Shown here in pieces: positions 10,766 through 22,059 of a stretch of DNA of 64,000 bases (within the stretch, counting starts at the first letter, position 1; the number at the start of each line of letters is the position of its first letter). Both the position numbers and the translations under genes were made by a program. This stretch comes from Eucommia ulmoides (lineage: Eukaryota; Streptophyta; Magnoliopsida; Garryales; Eucommiaceae): the NCBI GenBank assembly GCA_016647705.1, contig CM028333.1:16985743-17049742 (forward strand), read 5' to 3'. The notes below the pieces were generated by a model, which did not search any database, was not told where the DNA came from, and saw only the letters and a program-made list of their open reading frames with translations.

Positions 10766-11082
10766 AATATGTATGATTGATAAGGTAGGTGACAGTAGGA
10801 ATCTCCATATTCTAGAAAGATTTGGGACATGCATATTATGTAAGAGGCATCGAATGACATATATAATGTGATGATTCTTATGTTCTGCCACAATATCCTG
10901 TTCAGGAGTTTAGGGACAAGTAAGCTACTGAATAATGCCTCGTTTGTGAGTTTTGTCTTAAATTCATTGGATATGTATTCCCTAACATTATTATAATTGA
11001 TATTACAGACAATAATTTCATATTGTGTTTTAATTATTTGAAGAAAATGGGTAAAGTGAGAAATGAATTTAGTTTTTGTCTT
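10766..11082 (-). pseudogene. Ty1/copia integrase core, second half (degenerate)
   Basis: Across two frames the minus strand gives REYISNEFKTKLTNEALF, then TPEQDIVAEHKNHHI with LLHNMHVPN, then TYLINH. These match, in order, the copia integrase segments 'EY.S..F...', 'TPQQNGVAERKNRH....R.L....HVP..FW' and 'TYLINR'. The catalytic glutamate position (AERKN) is still AEHKN. The first half of the integrase resumes at 26380 on the far side of the Tat element, which inserted with duplication of GTCTT. Confidence 0.8.
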
Positions 11083-11865
11083 TGATGTGGGTAAAATCGG
11101 GCTTTCTCCACGTGTCAGCCACCTGGATCAGATCCACTACATTAGCGATTCTACGTCGTCGACGACTTCAGCCAACCCAGTGTAGAGACAGCCCGGATGG
11201 CTCCCCAGGTCGGTGGGTGAGGAGCGCACAAGGACCTCTTCCAAAAGCCCTATGAATAATCGGCCCGTAATAGTAGGTTGGTGGGCCCAAACTGACCTGT
11301 ACTCTTTTGACCGTCTGGCTTGCCTCCGTGATAGGTCAGAGCCTGGTCCTCGCCATCAACAGTAAATGGCCGAAGGTCCAGGCCCATAGCTCTAATCCGC
11401 CGTGCTGCCCACGCTCCTGACTACTTAATGGTAATCCAAGCTTAAGGCCCTAATCTTACTTACACTAGTCACACTTTCGCCTATAAATAGAAGGCTTCCC
11501 CAACACTTTTGGGGGATTAGAGAGCAATTCTAGAGAGAGAAACTCCACCATAGGTCACTCAGATAGGTCGAGATAACAGTAAATTTTTTATCTATATTTC
11601 TACCCCAGGCTCTTACTCTCACGCCGGAAGGGACACGCCGGGAAAAACCTGGCTCATTTTATGTGCAGGTGATAGATTGGAGCTCAGCCCAAACAACAGC
11701 TAGGAACATCAGGCTAGGAAAATAAGACCCAGGCTCGGATGCAGGTCGAATCAAATCTATCCAACCCGACTGTGATACACGAGAAAGATCAATCACCATA
11801 CCCATTCTCACCGATTTGAGGGTGTTCGGACCATACTGTTGGTCGGCAAATTTTTGAGACTAACA
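11083..11865 (+). repeat. 5' LTR of the Tat element
   Basis: Starts TGATGTGGGTAAAATCGG and ends GACTAACA, directly before the primer-binding site. A TATA box lies at 11482-11489 (CCTATAAATAGAAGG). It is colinear with the 3' LTR at 25597 along its whole length, with scattered substitutions that indicate considerable age. Confidence 0.93.
11482..11489 (+). promoter_or_regulatory. LTR TATA box
   Basis: TATAAATA in the context TCGCCTATAAATAGAAGG, conserved at the same place in the 3' LTR (25996-26003). It is the expected start-site element for retrotransposon RNA. Confidence 0.7.
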
Positions 11866-11867
11866 GT

Positions 11868-11887
11868 TTGACACCGTCTGTGGGAAC
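11868..11887 (+). promoter_or_regulatory. Primer-binding site
   Basis: TTGACACCGTCTGTGGGAAC lies two bases after the LTR end. It is a mutated form of the TGGCGCCGTCTGTGGGAA block that follows the 5' LTR in many plant gypsy elements. I did not verify the cognate tRNA. Confidence 0.65.
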
Positions 11888-11936
11888 TGCTACTAAAAGC
11901 CTTATCCAAGTCATCAGCTACCTGCTCTGCTAAGGT

Positions 11937-13870
11937 TTGATGAACACAAGGTCTGGTCACTCTCAACGATCAAAAAACATAAACAACCCGGTGAATAGAT
12001 ATCCCGGGAAAGATATGTCACGAGCATCAAAGCTGGAAACCAGGGTCACAGCTCGAAGAATGGTCAACGAAGAAGACACAGAAATTGAAAGGCGAAATAT
12101 CAATATTGAAGGGCAATCCCATTAACCAAACCCTGCCTTGGGACTCTGCCCTGGCCAGGCGTCCGGGGCCATCAATGCTACCAGGATTGACGACATAGAA
12201 TGCCAGCTCGGTAAGTTTCAGGAATACTTTGACATCCTCTTCTACCGTTTACCTTCGCCCCCGGTTGAAGGGGGATCAGACCTCCATATCGTAAGGAAAT
12301 GGCCCGTCCATAAGAGTCTGGTGATCGAACGCTCATCTCTCAGGGACAGGTGGCTCTGGTCAGGCCTTAGGCCACTAACCGGATACTAAGAGAAAGAGAT
12401 CTCGAACCCCCAGTAGCCTCGACATCCGTTTCAAGATCAACTCACAGACGACGATCTGTAGACCGACTGGGGTCACCACCGGCTCGAGATTATAGTTGCC
12501 AAGATTGTTCTGAGCACCGATCTCATTAAATCCGGGAGGTAGACTCTCACTCCCCGCCACCAACCTGTAAGAGGGAGCCCAGGCTTGTCGCTAGCCAGGT
12601 CGTCACCCCGGAAAAGGTGAAGACCACGATAGTGCGATGTCTAGCAGAAATGGAGGTCGCCCTCAGTCGAATGCGCAACGCCGGGAGAGCCCTCAGGCTG
12701 CATACTGGAATTAGGTCTCCTTTCATCGCGGAGTTTACAGACGAACCAGTTCCATACCGATTTCCCAACCCCCCAGCAACCCAGTACGATGGGACAACTA
12801 ACCCACTGGATCATTTATCTGTTTATGTATCCCATAGGGATGTTCACGCTGCCACCAATATAATAAGGTGTAAGTTCTTCTCCCTTGGACTGACCGTTCC
12901 TGCTAGGACGTGGTTCAACGACCTCCCACTGGCCTCAATCTTCATATTCCTCTAGCTTGAACAATAGTTCATGGAGAGGTTTAGCCGGTTATGGTGTAGG
13001 CTGGAGATTGCCTCTCATCTCCTCGACGTCAGATAGGATGAGAACGTGAATCTAGACGATTATGTACACAGGTTTTGGATGGAATCCCTCGCGTGTGAGG
13101 GGGTGTCTGATGAGATAGTGCTCAATGCCTTTATTGGCCGGCTGAGACACAAGAGGCTCCTCTACGACCTGAATTCCAAGCCGACGATCAGCCTTCGCGA
13201 GGCCCTGGACCTCGGCTCTGATTTCTATTAAGTCAATCTCATCGACAAGATCACGAAAGAGAAGGGATATTTCTTCAAAAAGAAGTCCCGACCTGACGAG
13301 GGGACGAGCTGATCTCAAGCCTCTAGGAGGCTCCAAGCGAAGGGAAGGTTGGGACCGCTGCCTGACGATAGGAGGCTACCTTTAGGCCCCTACTAGCTCG
13401 TTTACACTCCCCTGACCACCTCCGTCGCCACCATCTTCATTGAGAATGCCAAAAAAGGGATTTTCTCGCCTGCACCTCCCTTGAGAGAGAAACCTCTAGG
13501 TAGGTCGACCGATAAATACTGCGACTTCCGCAGGAACAACGACCATGCTACCGACGAGTGCTTCTAGTTAAAGGAGAAAATTGAGGCCCTCATCCGAAGA
13601 GACTACCTCGGCAATTATGTTCACCAAACAGACGAGGATCAGTCTTGCGCAAATGACTGCCGTGACGGACGCCGCAGACAACGTAGAAAATAAAGTGACA
13701 ATTGGGCTCAACCCCGTAGCGAACGTGCTGGGGACGACTTCGACTTGAGGGTTAACAGATAGATTAACGTCATCTATGGCGGCCTGGATTTCGGCGGAGA
13801 GACGTCTTCTTCCTGGAAGAAGTACGAAGGCAAGAGCAAAAGAAAGGTGGAATAAGGTGTCTCTGAGGTC
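11937..13870 (+). pseudogene. Tat gypsy gag (degenerate)
   Basis: Starts MMNTRSGHSQRSK shortly after the PBS. The core capsid region (12617-12955) reads PVPYRFPNPP..QYDGTTNP.DHL then KFFSLGLTVPARTWFNDLP, the standard plant gypsy gag signature ('F..P....YDG.TDP..HL' and 'A..WF..L'). The next piece (13046-13231) includes LDDYVHRFW and LRHKRLLYDL. A zinc-binding remnant YCDFRRNNDHATDECF (about 13517-13567) has lost one histidine. Downstream, INVIYGG and KSKRKVE mark the usual gag-protease linker. At least six internal stops and several frame changes are visible. Confidence 0.85.
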
Positions 13871-13929
13871 AACACGATAGATGCCGCCTCGCATAATGTG
13901 ATATCCCTCAGCTAAGCCGACCAGAAAGG

Positions 13930-14395
13930 GGTACACGTTCCACATGATGATGCCCTGGTCATTTAAACCCTGATCAATCATTTCCAAACGGCGAGGATAC
14001 TCATCAACGGAGGCAGCTCAACAGATATCATCTTTAAAGGGTCCTTCGATAAAATGGGCGTGGACTCCAGCTCCGTACAGCCCGCGAAGTCCTCTTTCTT
14101 CAATTTTGGAAGGGGACGTGGTCAGCTCGGTTAGCTGGGTCTCTTTGCCCGTCACCATCGGTTCCAACCCTAGCATCGCCACCGTATGGTCTAAATTCCT
14201 TATAGATGATAGGCCATTACCCTATAACGTGATAATAGGTAGGCCCATCATGGCTGCACTGAAGACTGTGTGCTCCCCATATCACCAGAAAATTAAATTC
14301 CCCACGGATTTAGGGGTTGGAGAAGTACAAGGGAACCAAGAGACTGCCCGGTCCTATGCAAAAAGGGCATTGGATAGGAAATAACAATTATAGTT
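13930..14395 (+). pseudogene. Tat gypsy aspartic protease (degenerate)
   Basis: ARILINGGSSTDIIFKG (from about 13990) is the active-site loop, normally V/I-D-x-G-S-S. The catalytic Asp reads Asn (14006-14008). The following frame contains LPVTIGSNPS, FLIDDRPLPYNVIIGRP, LKTVCSPYHQKIKFPT and GVGEVQG. This is the typical 'YN.ILGRP.L..L.A..S..H...KFPT..G...V.G' end of plant gypsy protease. The enzyme would be inactive. Confidence 0.85.
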
Positions 14396-14519
14396 AGGGC
14401 CCGAGCTGAGTACCCCGTGTCGAACTCACAGAGAGCTCGTGGTCCTAATCGACGTGGTTGAGCCCGTCCCGATCGATGATCCACGTGATGAAGAGTCCAT
14501 CCCCAAGCCCCATGAAGAC

Positions 14520-15264
14520 CTAGTTGACATTCCTAGTCACCCCACCATAACAGAGTGGACGGTGAGGATTGGGGCTCGACTCAGTCCAGAAGAACGATCT
14601 AGCCTCACCGAGCTGCTAGTAAGGAACTATGATATTTTGGCCTAGTCGTACAACGAACTTCCCGATATTGATCCCAGTGTTGTCATACACTGGCTGCACG
14701 CTGATGTGCATTATCCTCTTATTCTCCAAAAAAAAAAAAAGTTTTTTCCAGACCGGTAGAAAATAATTGAAGAGGAGATGCATAAGCTCGTCAGGTCGAA
14801 CGTCGTGGAAGAGGTCAAGTTCCCAGACTGGCTTGCGAATGTTGTGCTGGCCCGAAGGCCGGCAACAAATGGCTACTTTACGTCAACTTCAAAGACCTAA
14901 ACAAGGCCTGCCCAAAAGATTTCTTTCCCTTTCCGAGGATTGACATCATAATCTATGCCGTGGGGAGTCCTGAGCGACTTAGCTTCATCGACGCTTACGC
15001 TAGTTACAATCAAATTCCCATGTACCCCCTAGATAAGAGCAAGACTTCATTTATCATTGACAGAGGCACCTACTACTAAAAAGTCATGTCGTTTGGCCTC
15101 CGCAATGCAGGGCCGACCTATTAAAAGCTTGTCAACAAAATGTTCAAAGAAGAAATCAGGAACATGATGGAGGTGTACATCGACGACATGGTCGTGAAAA
15201 GTAACCAGGCTAAAGATCACTTCGGCCATCTCCAAGCCTACTTTGATAAGCTTGGGCTCACCGC
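14520..15264 (+). pseudogene. Tat gypsy reverse transcriptase (degenerate)
   Basis: Recognisable blocks across frames: WTVRIGARLSPEERSSLTEL upstream, then DWLANVVLARR, KWLLYVNFKDLNKACPKD, FPFPRIDII, FIDAYASYNQIPM, MSFGLRNAGPTY and the catalytic box YIDDMVVKS with YIDD at 15176-15187. The YIDD box is intact, but in-frame stops occur within RGTYY-KVMSFG and TY-KLVNKMF, and there is a frameshift before KWLLYV. An A-tract at 14729-14741 is another likely frame break. This is the palm/fingers part; the thumb and connection follow at 15265. Confidence 0.9.
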
Positions 15265-15923
15265 ATGAAACTGAATCCGAACAAGTGCATTTTCGGTGTA
15301 TCCGTAGGCAAATTCCTAGGCTACATGGTCTCCCTACGCGACATCGACAAAAATCCCCACCATAACAGTGCGGTGCTCAGTATGGTTTCTCCTCAGAACA
15401 AGAAGGAGGTCCGGATACTGATAGGTCGGTTGGCTGCCTTGAAACGGTTCATCTCTAGGTCATCCAAAAAATGCCTCCCATTTTTGAAAATTATCCGGGG
15501 GAACAAGGCATTCGACTGGACCGAGGAGTGTGACCACACCTTTAAAGAGCTAAAAAAATACCTCTCGTTCACTCCCATTCTAACCACGCCTAAAAAAACT
15601 GAAGACTTGCTCCTTTACATCACGGCCTCCTCTACGGCCGTCAGAGCCTCCCTTGTCAGAGATTACGCCGGCGTATAGAGCCTGGTCTATTACTTGAGCA
15701 TGTCCTAACTGACACCAAGACGAGGTACACAAAATTCAAAAAACTGGCCTATGCCCTGCTGATCGCCTCGAGAAAGCGACGACAATATTTTCAGGCTTAT
15801 ACCATAGTGGTATTGATCGAACAGCCGTTAAGGCAAATCCTCCACTCCCCGACATCTCAGGGAGGTTAATGAAGTATAGCCTAGAACTGTTCCAATTCCA
15901 TATTGAATATCACCCTAGGACGG
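15265..15923 (+). pseudogene. Tat gypsy RT thumb and first RNase H (interrupted)
   Basis: The open 137-codon stretch from 15265 starts KLNPNKCIFGVSVGKFLGYM, the gypsy RT thumb, followed by the connection (LIGRLAALKRFISRSS...FDWTEECDHTF). The RNase H region starts at LLLYITASSTAVRASLVRD and ends with FQFHIEYHPRT. The next codons (S-I-K-G-K-V-L-A-D-F) occur at 20030 after a 4.1-kb nested element, so the reading order proves the insertion point. A stop after YAGV (15678) and later stops disrupt it. Confidence 0.88.
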
Positions 15924-16587
15924 TGATAGGTGTGATCTACCTATATTTTTCCAAATCGGTTTTGTTGTAGAGTATTTTTTATAGCATTTTTATTATGTTT
16001 TAATTAGTTTTTATACTTTTTGTATAAATCAAGTGTGTGGGGGTGAAACGATAGGAAATTGGAGCAAAAACGATGAGATCGAACAAAAAACGGTCGAAGA
16101 ACAGTAGAAACACGAGTAAGGCGGCAATATTCTGACAGAAGCCCATCGTTGCGGCAGTGAAAATCTAGGGAGTGGCATTATCTTGCTGACATGAAATTTC
16201 TTTATATCCCCCGTCTTACAATCGGGAGAGGTGGCGTAGGAGTTTTAGATACCGAGATTGTCAAATAGGTCGAATACCGTAACTGTGAGTAAATCGAGAT
16301 CAGACACGTATTTATAAACAAGTTAATCCCTAGGAAATGCTTTCCCATAAAATGTATTAGTATATTAGTATAGATAATTTAGGTTATATTAGTTTAGTTT
16401 AATTAATTATTTACATTTTTGGTCTCCTAGATAAAGTTAGGTCATGACAAACGCGGTACTTGATAGTATCGACACCAATCCCTGTGGATATGATAACCCG
16501 ATATTTCACGATTACACTATACTAAAACTTTGACCACGTGCACTTGCAAGTAGTTAATATGCGAGGATCGAATCCTCCACGTTTACA
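15924..16587 (+). repeat. 5' LTR of the nested element (internally deleted)
   Basis: Only 664 bp against 1609 bp for its partner. Both ends match the 3' LTR, but the middle is missing. Homology runs to about GTGGCATTATCTT and resumes at TTTATATCCCCCGTCTTACA. One internal deletion of roughly 0.75 kb, together with a duplication in the partner, explains the difference. Confidence 0.85.
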
Positions 16588-18420
16588 AGTTTTTGACGCT
16601 GTTGCCGAGGATTGGTCGTTAAGCGAATTTAGTTTTCGGCGATCGCTACCAAGTTTTTGGTAACGATTGCTGGGGATTATTTTGTTGTTTATTGTTGATA
16701 TTGTGAGTAAATGACCCGATTTTACTTTAGGCATTTCTTTTGTATATAATTTTTGTTTGTAATTTTGTTTTTGTTTCTTATGCAGGGTACTTGGCGATAT
16801 TAGGTCGACGGGTATTGGTGCATCATTTTCGATGGGATTCCAAGCCGTTTTATGGTGCGGGGCCACGCACATAAGCCGATCAGGCATTTCATTGAAAGAT
16901 AGAGCCGATCAAAGCAAAACCTCGCCAATCTTGAGGGAATGTGTCAGGCCGAGGACATTAAACCACGCGCTTCTTGGGATGTAATCCAAGGTCAAATAAA
17001 TTAAATCCATCTCTGTCGAATTTATTTGGAGGCAAGATCTTCTCGCTTCCCAGGTACGTGTTCTAAACCCCCTTCGTCAGCATGCTTAAATTTTATATGT
17101 TGAGAATGATGATTGAGATCGCAGAGGACACTGTCCATTTTAAGTTTGGCGGTGATGTGTAGTATGTTAGTTATGCATTATTGTTTTCTTGTGTGCATAT
17201 TTGTTTAGCTTAGAATGTGTTTATTTTTGAGTTGTTGTTGCATGTTGAGTTTTGTGTTCATTTGGGCCGTTACCCGATAATGATATTACCCTTTGGTTAT
17301 TTTTGAGGTCAAGGGTAATACCCATGCATATGTGTTCTGTGTGCTTGACTATGCGTTTTGGTAAAAATTATTGTAGATCCTAATTTGCACGAGTACATAA
17401 ACTCAATGTATTTCTATTCAATTGATTTGAGGACGATTATCAATTAACCAAATTCATGACAATTAAGGATTCTAGAACCTGATTGAGGGGAAGCTTGAGG
17501 CGAAATCCTAGGCGAGGTAGTTCATGAGACGTGATTTAGGCATTCTTTTTTATCGCTTGAGCCTTTGAAGCCTATCCTGTAATATGTTTATCCCTCGTTA
17601 CCCCGTCGAACCCTAAATGACATTTCAATTCTGAACACGTAAACTAATACCCTGGCCAATTGATCTTTTTCCAAATCTATATCGTTGAATTTAAAGGCAC
17701 ATTTGAGTGAATCAAGTTAGCATTAATATATACTAGTTGATGTGAGCGGTTAGGTTTAGTGCGAACTTTAGATTGGTTCGGTATTCGAGTACTTGTTGTT
17801 TTTCTTTCGTTTTAACCACACAAGTGAAATCATACTAATCGAATAAGTTTGGGAGTATGGTTAGTTAAAAAAAAAAAATTACGTTTCTTTTGACAAGTGA
17901 GTACATCGGTCTAAAATGTTTGTTTAAAATTGTTTCCAATCTTTATATGGGGGTTCAAGAGTGAATGTGCCAAGCGTTGAGCTTTGGGTAATGTTAATTT
18001 AACAATGTTAACCCGGTTCTTTTTTCCAGATTACCCTTGGCCAAATGTACCAAAACCTAACCAAGTCCTTCTGATCTCTATGAACTACTCAACCTACATT
18101 AGTGGAGAGTGGACCCCAATCAGGCATATGGTAATCCTAGCCCTATACATTCTAAATCATGAATTTCGTTGGGGGATAATCTAATCCGGTCATTGCATGT
18201 CCAAATTATAGATTAGCACATGATGTGTTTTACTGCCTGAACTCGATATGACTGGCGGTTGTTGAGGGAAAAATAAATAGGCCGTTAGAAGAATGTAAAA
18301 CTCGCATGTCGTTATGTTTATATTGTTTATGTTGTTTGTTATTTAATTTAGTTGTATTTTTTTCATTTTCGTGTGTGTGTTTTGCTCGAGAACTAGCAAA
18401 ATTCCAAGTTTGGAGGTATT
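16588..18420 (+). other. Non-coding interior of the nested element
   Basis: Contains a PBS-like TTTTTGACGCTGTTGCCGAGG right after the LTR, and a partial duplicate of it (CTACCAAGTTTTTGGTAACGATTGCTGGGG) 60 bases later. It also has the Athila-type block ending GGGATGTAATCCAAGG, and a stretch at about 17950-18180 colinear with minus-strand 52480-52620. The end is purine-rich (CAAGTTTGGAGGTATT, the PPT). The frame at 17984-18184 is not a gene, because its counterpart elsewhere is not open. Confidence 0.7.
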
Positions 18421-20029
18421 TGATAGGTGTGATCTACCTACATATTTCTAAATCGATTTTGTTAGTTTTAGAGTATTTTTTATAGCGTTTTTATTATGTT
18501 TTAATTAGTTTTTATACTTTTTGTATAAATCAGGTGTGTGGGATGAAAAGATAGGAAACTGGAGCAAAACAAATGAGATCGAACCAAAAATGGTCGAAGA
18601 ACGGTGGAAAAACGAGCAAGGCGGCAATATTCTGAAAGAAGCCCACCGCTGCGACGTCCAGACCTCCGCCGCGGTGGTGAAAATGTAGAGAGTGGCATTA
18701 TCTTACTAAACGTCCACCGCCGCGGCGGTGAAACTGCAGAATGTCGACCAAGGCCACCGTTGACTTCACCGCCGAGGCGATCATCCAACCGACATACTCA
18801 CCGCCTAGGCGATGGCCTCTATACCATATTAGATATTTATTAGATATTTTTGAGATATTTTGCCTATATAATCCCCTATTCTCTCTCATTTTCGGCCTCT
18901 CTTGGCATTTTGAGCCCCTTAGAATATATCTAAGGGTAGGTTTAGGAGTTTTAGAGAGAGAGAGTTCACACATCCCAAAGTGGAGGAAGATGACGAAGCG
19001 ATCATTGAGCATTCTTAGCGGCTAATCTTTGAATGGGACCAAATTCTTCGATTTCTTCCCTTATTTCTTTAACTTAGGATTTTGTGAGCATGTTTAACTC
19101 GATTTCAATGTTTATACGGTTATGACCATGAGTTAAATATGGATTGTATAGGGATTAACGATATATTTATAAATATATGTTTTGATGATTTCGGTGTTGC
19201 GTTTATGTTTGTTCTTCGTAGTTTGACTGTGTTTATCGTATTATTTGTTTATCATACTTAGATAGATAAATGGAGAATATGAGGTTTGGTAAACCTCGAA
19301 TTCGAATTACGGTAAACGAACTCCACGATCTACTAACCCGGTTAGGGTTAGGATTGTGGACAATCGATGACGTCGAGGCAAGACTCACGTGATCTAGGGT
19401 CGTTAAGACGTTGAGGAGGACTTATTCGTTGACTTGAAGTCATGTATTTCCCTGTCTTACACTCGGGAGAGGTGGCGGTGGAGTTTTAGAACTGAGATTA
19501 TCGATAGGGTAAACACGATGCGACAATCCAATGACCCGGTAGGGAGTTGGATTGTGTGTAATCAATGACGTTGGGGTGAGACTCATGTGACCTAGGGTCA
19601 TTAAGATGTTAAGGGAGACTTATTCGTTGACACGAAGTTGTGTTATATCTCCCGTCTTACACTCGGGAGAGGTGGCAAGGGAGTTTTAGATATCAAGATT
19701 ATCAAATAAGTTGAACACAGTAAACGTGAGTAAATCGAAATCAAACACGTATTTGTAAACAAGTTAATCCCTAGGCAATTCTTTCCCCTAAATCATATTA
19801 GTATATTAGTATAGTTAATTTATGTTATATTAATATTAGTTTAATTAATTAAATACATTTATTTTTAGCTTAGATAAAGTTAGGTTATGACAAACGTGAT
19901 ACTCGATAGTAACGACACCAATCCCTATGGATACGATACCCGATCTTTCACGATCACACTATACTAAAACTTTGACCTTGTACACTTGCGAGTAGTCAAT
20001 ACGCGAGGATCGAATCCTCCGTGCGTACA
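18421..20029 (+). repeat. 3' LTR of the nested element with internal tandem duplication
   Basis: Starts TGATAGGTGTGATCTACC. Between about 18640 and 18810 it carries several CCGCC..GGCGG palindromic words. Two copies of a roughly 195-bp unit lie at about 19330-19520 and 19525-19715, both containing 'GACTCA.GTGA.CTAGGGTC.TTAAGA.GTT' and 'GTCTTACACTCGGGAGAGGTGGC'. The other LTRs of this family (50726, 54807) have one copy of the unit, so the duplication is private to this LTR. Confidence 0.85.
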
Positions 20030-20600
20030 GACATCAATCAAGGGGAAAGTCCTGGCTGACTTCATAGTCGAGTTGACCATTCTCGATGAGGAGACCGTCT
20101 CCGATCAAGGTGACGCCGAGCAGACCGCTGAAAATCCAAAACGAGCTGGAAGCTCAATCGAAATGACTAAAGTATATAATGACCTGGGCCCTGGCTCATC
20201 GTAGTTCTTCACTGACGGATCCTTTAACCAGAGCAGCTCGGGTGTCGGGATGGTCTCATCGCCTTGGATAAAGAGAAATCGAATACACCCTCAGGCTCAA
20301 ATTCTGAGCTACAAATAATGAGGTCGAGTACAAAACATTATTGGCCGGTCTTTGGTTAGCCCGGGAATTCAACATAAGAACCCTCCTGGTAATGTGCGAT
20401 TCCCAACTTGTTGTCAACTAGGTTAACGATGATTACCTAGCGAAGGACCCGAGCATGGTGGTCTACCTAGAGAGGGTGAAAAACTTGGCCAAACTCTTTG
20501 AGAAAGTGAAGGTCACGCAAATACCCCAAGAAGAAAACAGGCACACTAACATGTTGGATAACCTGACCTTGAAGGTGGAATACACGCTCAATAAGACAGT
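20030..20600 (+). pseudogene. Tat gypsy second (archaeal-type) RNase H (degenerate)
   Basis: Begins SIKGKVLADFIVE, the join of the first RNase H to the spacer. Then, across frames, come FFTDGSFNQSSSGVGMV, NNEVEYKTLLAGLWLARE, LLVMCDSQLVVN and NDDYLAKDPSMVVYLERV with KVTQIPQEENRHTNMLDNL. This is the RVT_3-like RNase H (D-G-S, E, D) found as an extra domain in Tat-lineage elements. The D of FTDGS, the E of NEVEY and the D of CDSQ are all still visible. Stops after YLKA-type breaks (about 20200-20410) inactivate it. Confidence 0.87.
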
Positions 20601-21910
20601 CCTTGTTGAATTTTTCGTCAAGCCAAGCATGGCCTCTTCGGACGAGACTGCGAGAAAATACGCCCTAGATTCTGGGCCGACCTGGATAGACCCCATCATA
20701 AGCTATCTCACCGATGGGACGCTTCCAAGTGATCAGGCTCACTCCCAAAGAATACGGTACCAAGCGGCGCGATATGCCCTCATCGATGGAGTTCTTTACC
20801 AAAAATCCTTCTCTAGTCCATACTCCCGATGCCTCCCACCTAAAGAAGCCGACTATGTTATAATGGAAGTCCATGACGGGATTTGCGAAAATCAGTCAGG
20901 GGGTAGGTCTTTAGCTCGGAGGCTGTTCCTAAACGGGTATTACTGGTCAAAGATGCTCGAGGACGTGGGAGAATTCGTGAAGAAGAGCGACAAGTGCCAA
21001 CAATTTTTTGCGCACCCTCACGCTCTACCAACCGAGTTGGTTCCGATGTCCAGCCCGTGGCCATTCGCCCAGTGGGGAATCAATCTTCTTGGCCCGTTCT
21101 CCCAGGAGACCGGCCAGAGAAAATTCCTAGTCGTCACTATTGACTACTTCACTAAGGGGTTAAAGCCGAGCCACTCGCAATGATCACCAAGCAACAAATT
21201 CAAGACTTTGCCTGGAAGCACATGATTTTTCGATTTGGCATCCCAAAGGCTATCGTCTCCAACAATGGAAAGCAATTCAACAACGATCTGTTTGCCAAGC
21301 TGTGTGCCAGGCTGGGGATCAGGACGAATTTCTCTTCCCCTGGCCATCCTAGGGCTAACGGCTAGGTTGAAGTCACCAATTAGACTATCTTATAAAACTT
21401 GAAAACTAGGTTGGACAAATCAAATGGGTTATGGGTAGAAGACCTGTATCCCATACTGTAGGCTTATCACATAACATCCCGAACTCTGAACGGCGAGATG
21501 CCTTTCGCAATGACATTCAATTTGAAAGCTATGATCCCGGTGGAGGTAGGCAAACCCTTTTCCCATACAGCCCGACCGTTCGACCGAGTTAAAAATAAGG
21601 CGGGCCTGGCTCTCAACCTCGACTTGCTCGAAGAGAGGAATGAGAGGGCTCAGATTCACCAGGTCAGCTATCAATAGAGGACGACCTGATACTATAATCG
21701 TCACGTCCGGCCTCGATCTTTTTATGTCGGTGACCTCATCCTAAGGAAGGTCACCCTATCTATGAAGGATCAAAATGCCAGGAAGTTAGCACCAAGTTGG
21801 GAAGGGCCTTATCGTGTGGCTTACATAGTTCGACCAAGAACCTTTAATTTCAAAACCGAAGAAGGGGTACCGCTCAGGCACCCCTAGAATGCAGGCATCT
21901 AAAACACTAC
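20601..21910 (+). pseudogene. Tat gypsy integrase (degenerate)
   Basis: The 20455-21183 open frame runs from the RNase H tail through WIDPIISYLTDGTLP, the zinc region (EVHDGICENQSGGRS...KSDKCQQF, with H to Q and C to S losses) and into the core (WPFAQWGINLLGPF, catalytic D to N at 21080-21082). After a frameshift at about 21180 it continues FGIPKAIVSNNGKQF (second Asp also N) and HPRANG-stop-VEVTN (the Glu retained). The C-terminal part gives FYVGDLILRKVT and APSWEGPYRVAYIVRP. Two of the three catalytic acids are gone. Confidence 0.9.
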
Positions 21911-22059
21911 TACCCAAGCGATGAATGAAATCCCTAAGCTGGCCAAAGATTTTTTATTTTGATCTCAGAGAATTGTAATGGAAAGGTTGAAGTCAAATGA
22001 AAATGGGCGTTTTCTGTTTAATAACTTTCTAGTTTCCATAACCATCTAAATAGTACAAT

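Larger units (their letters stand above)
15924..20029 (+). mobile_element. Nested non-autonomous Athila-like LTR element without gag
   Basis: Bounded by LTRs that both begin TGATAGGTGTGATCTACC and end with ATCGAATCCTCC..(7 nt)..TACA. Only the first three bases of the flanking pentamers agree (GACGG left, GACAT right), so the target duplication is imperfect. However, excising the element rejoins the RNase H reading frame. The 1.8-kb interior (16588-18420) has a PBS-like TTTTTGACGCTGTTGCCGAGG, the conserved block ACATTAAACCACGCGCTTC with GGGATGTAATCCAAGG (about 16955-16998), and no pol. It is a shorter relative of the 50726-56173 element, having lost the gag present there. Confidence 0.88.

Noticed and set aside
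13568..13987. 139-codon minus-strand hydrophobic-looking frame
   Set aside because: Antisense to the Tat gag-protease linker, which has family motifs in the plus strand (YCDF...ECF, INVIYGG, SSTDIIF).
17984..18184. 66-codon frame in the nested Athila-like interior
   Set aside because: The matching stretch at 52480-52620 (minus) is not open over the same span, so coding conservation is absent.
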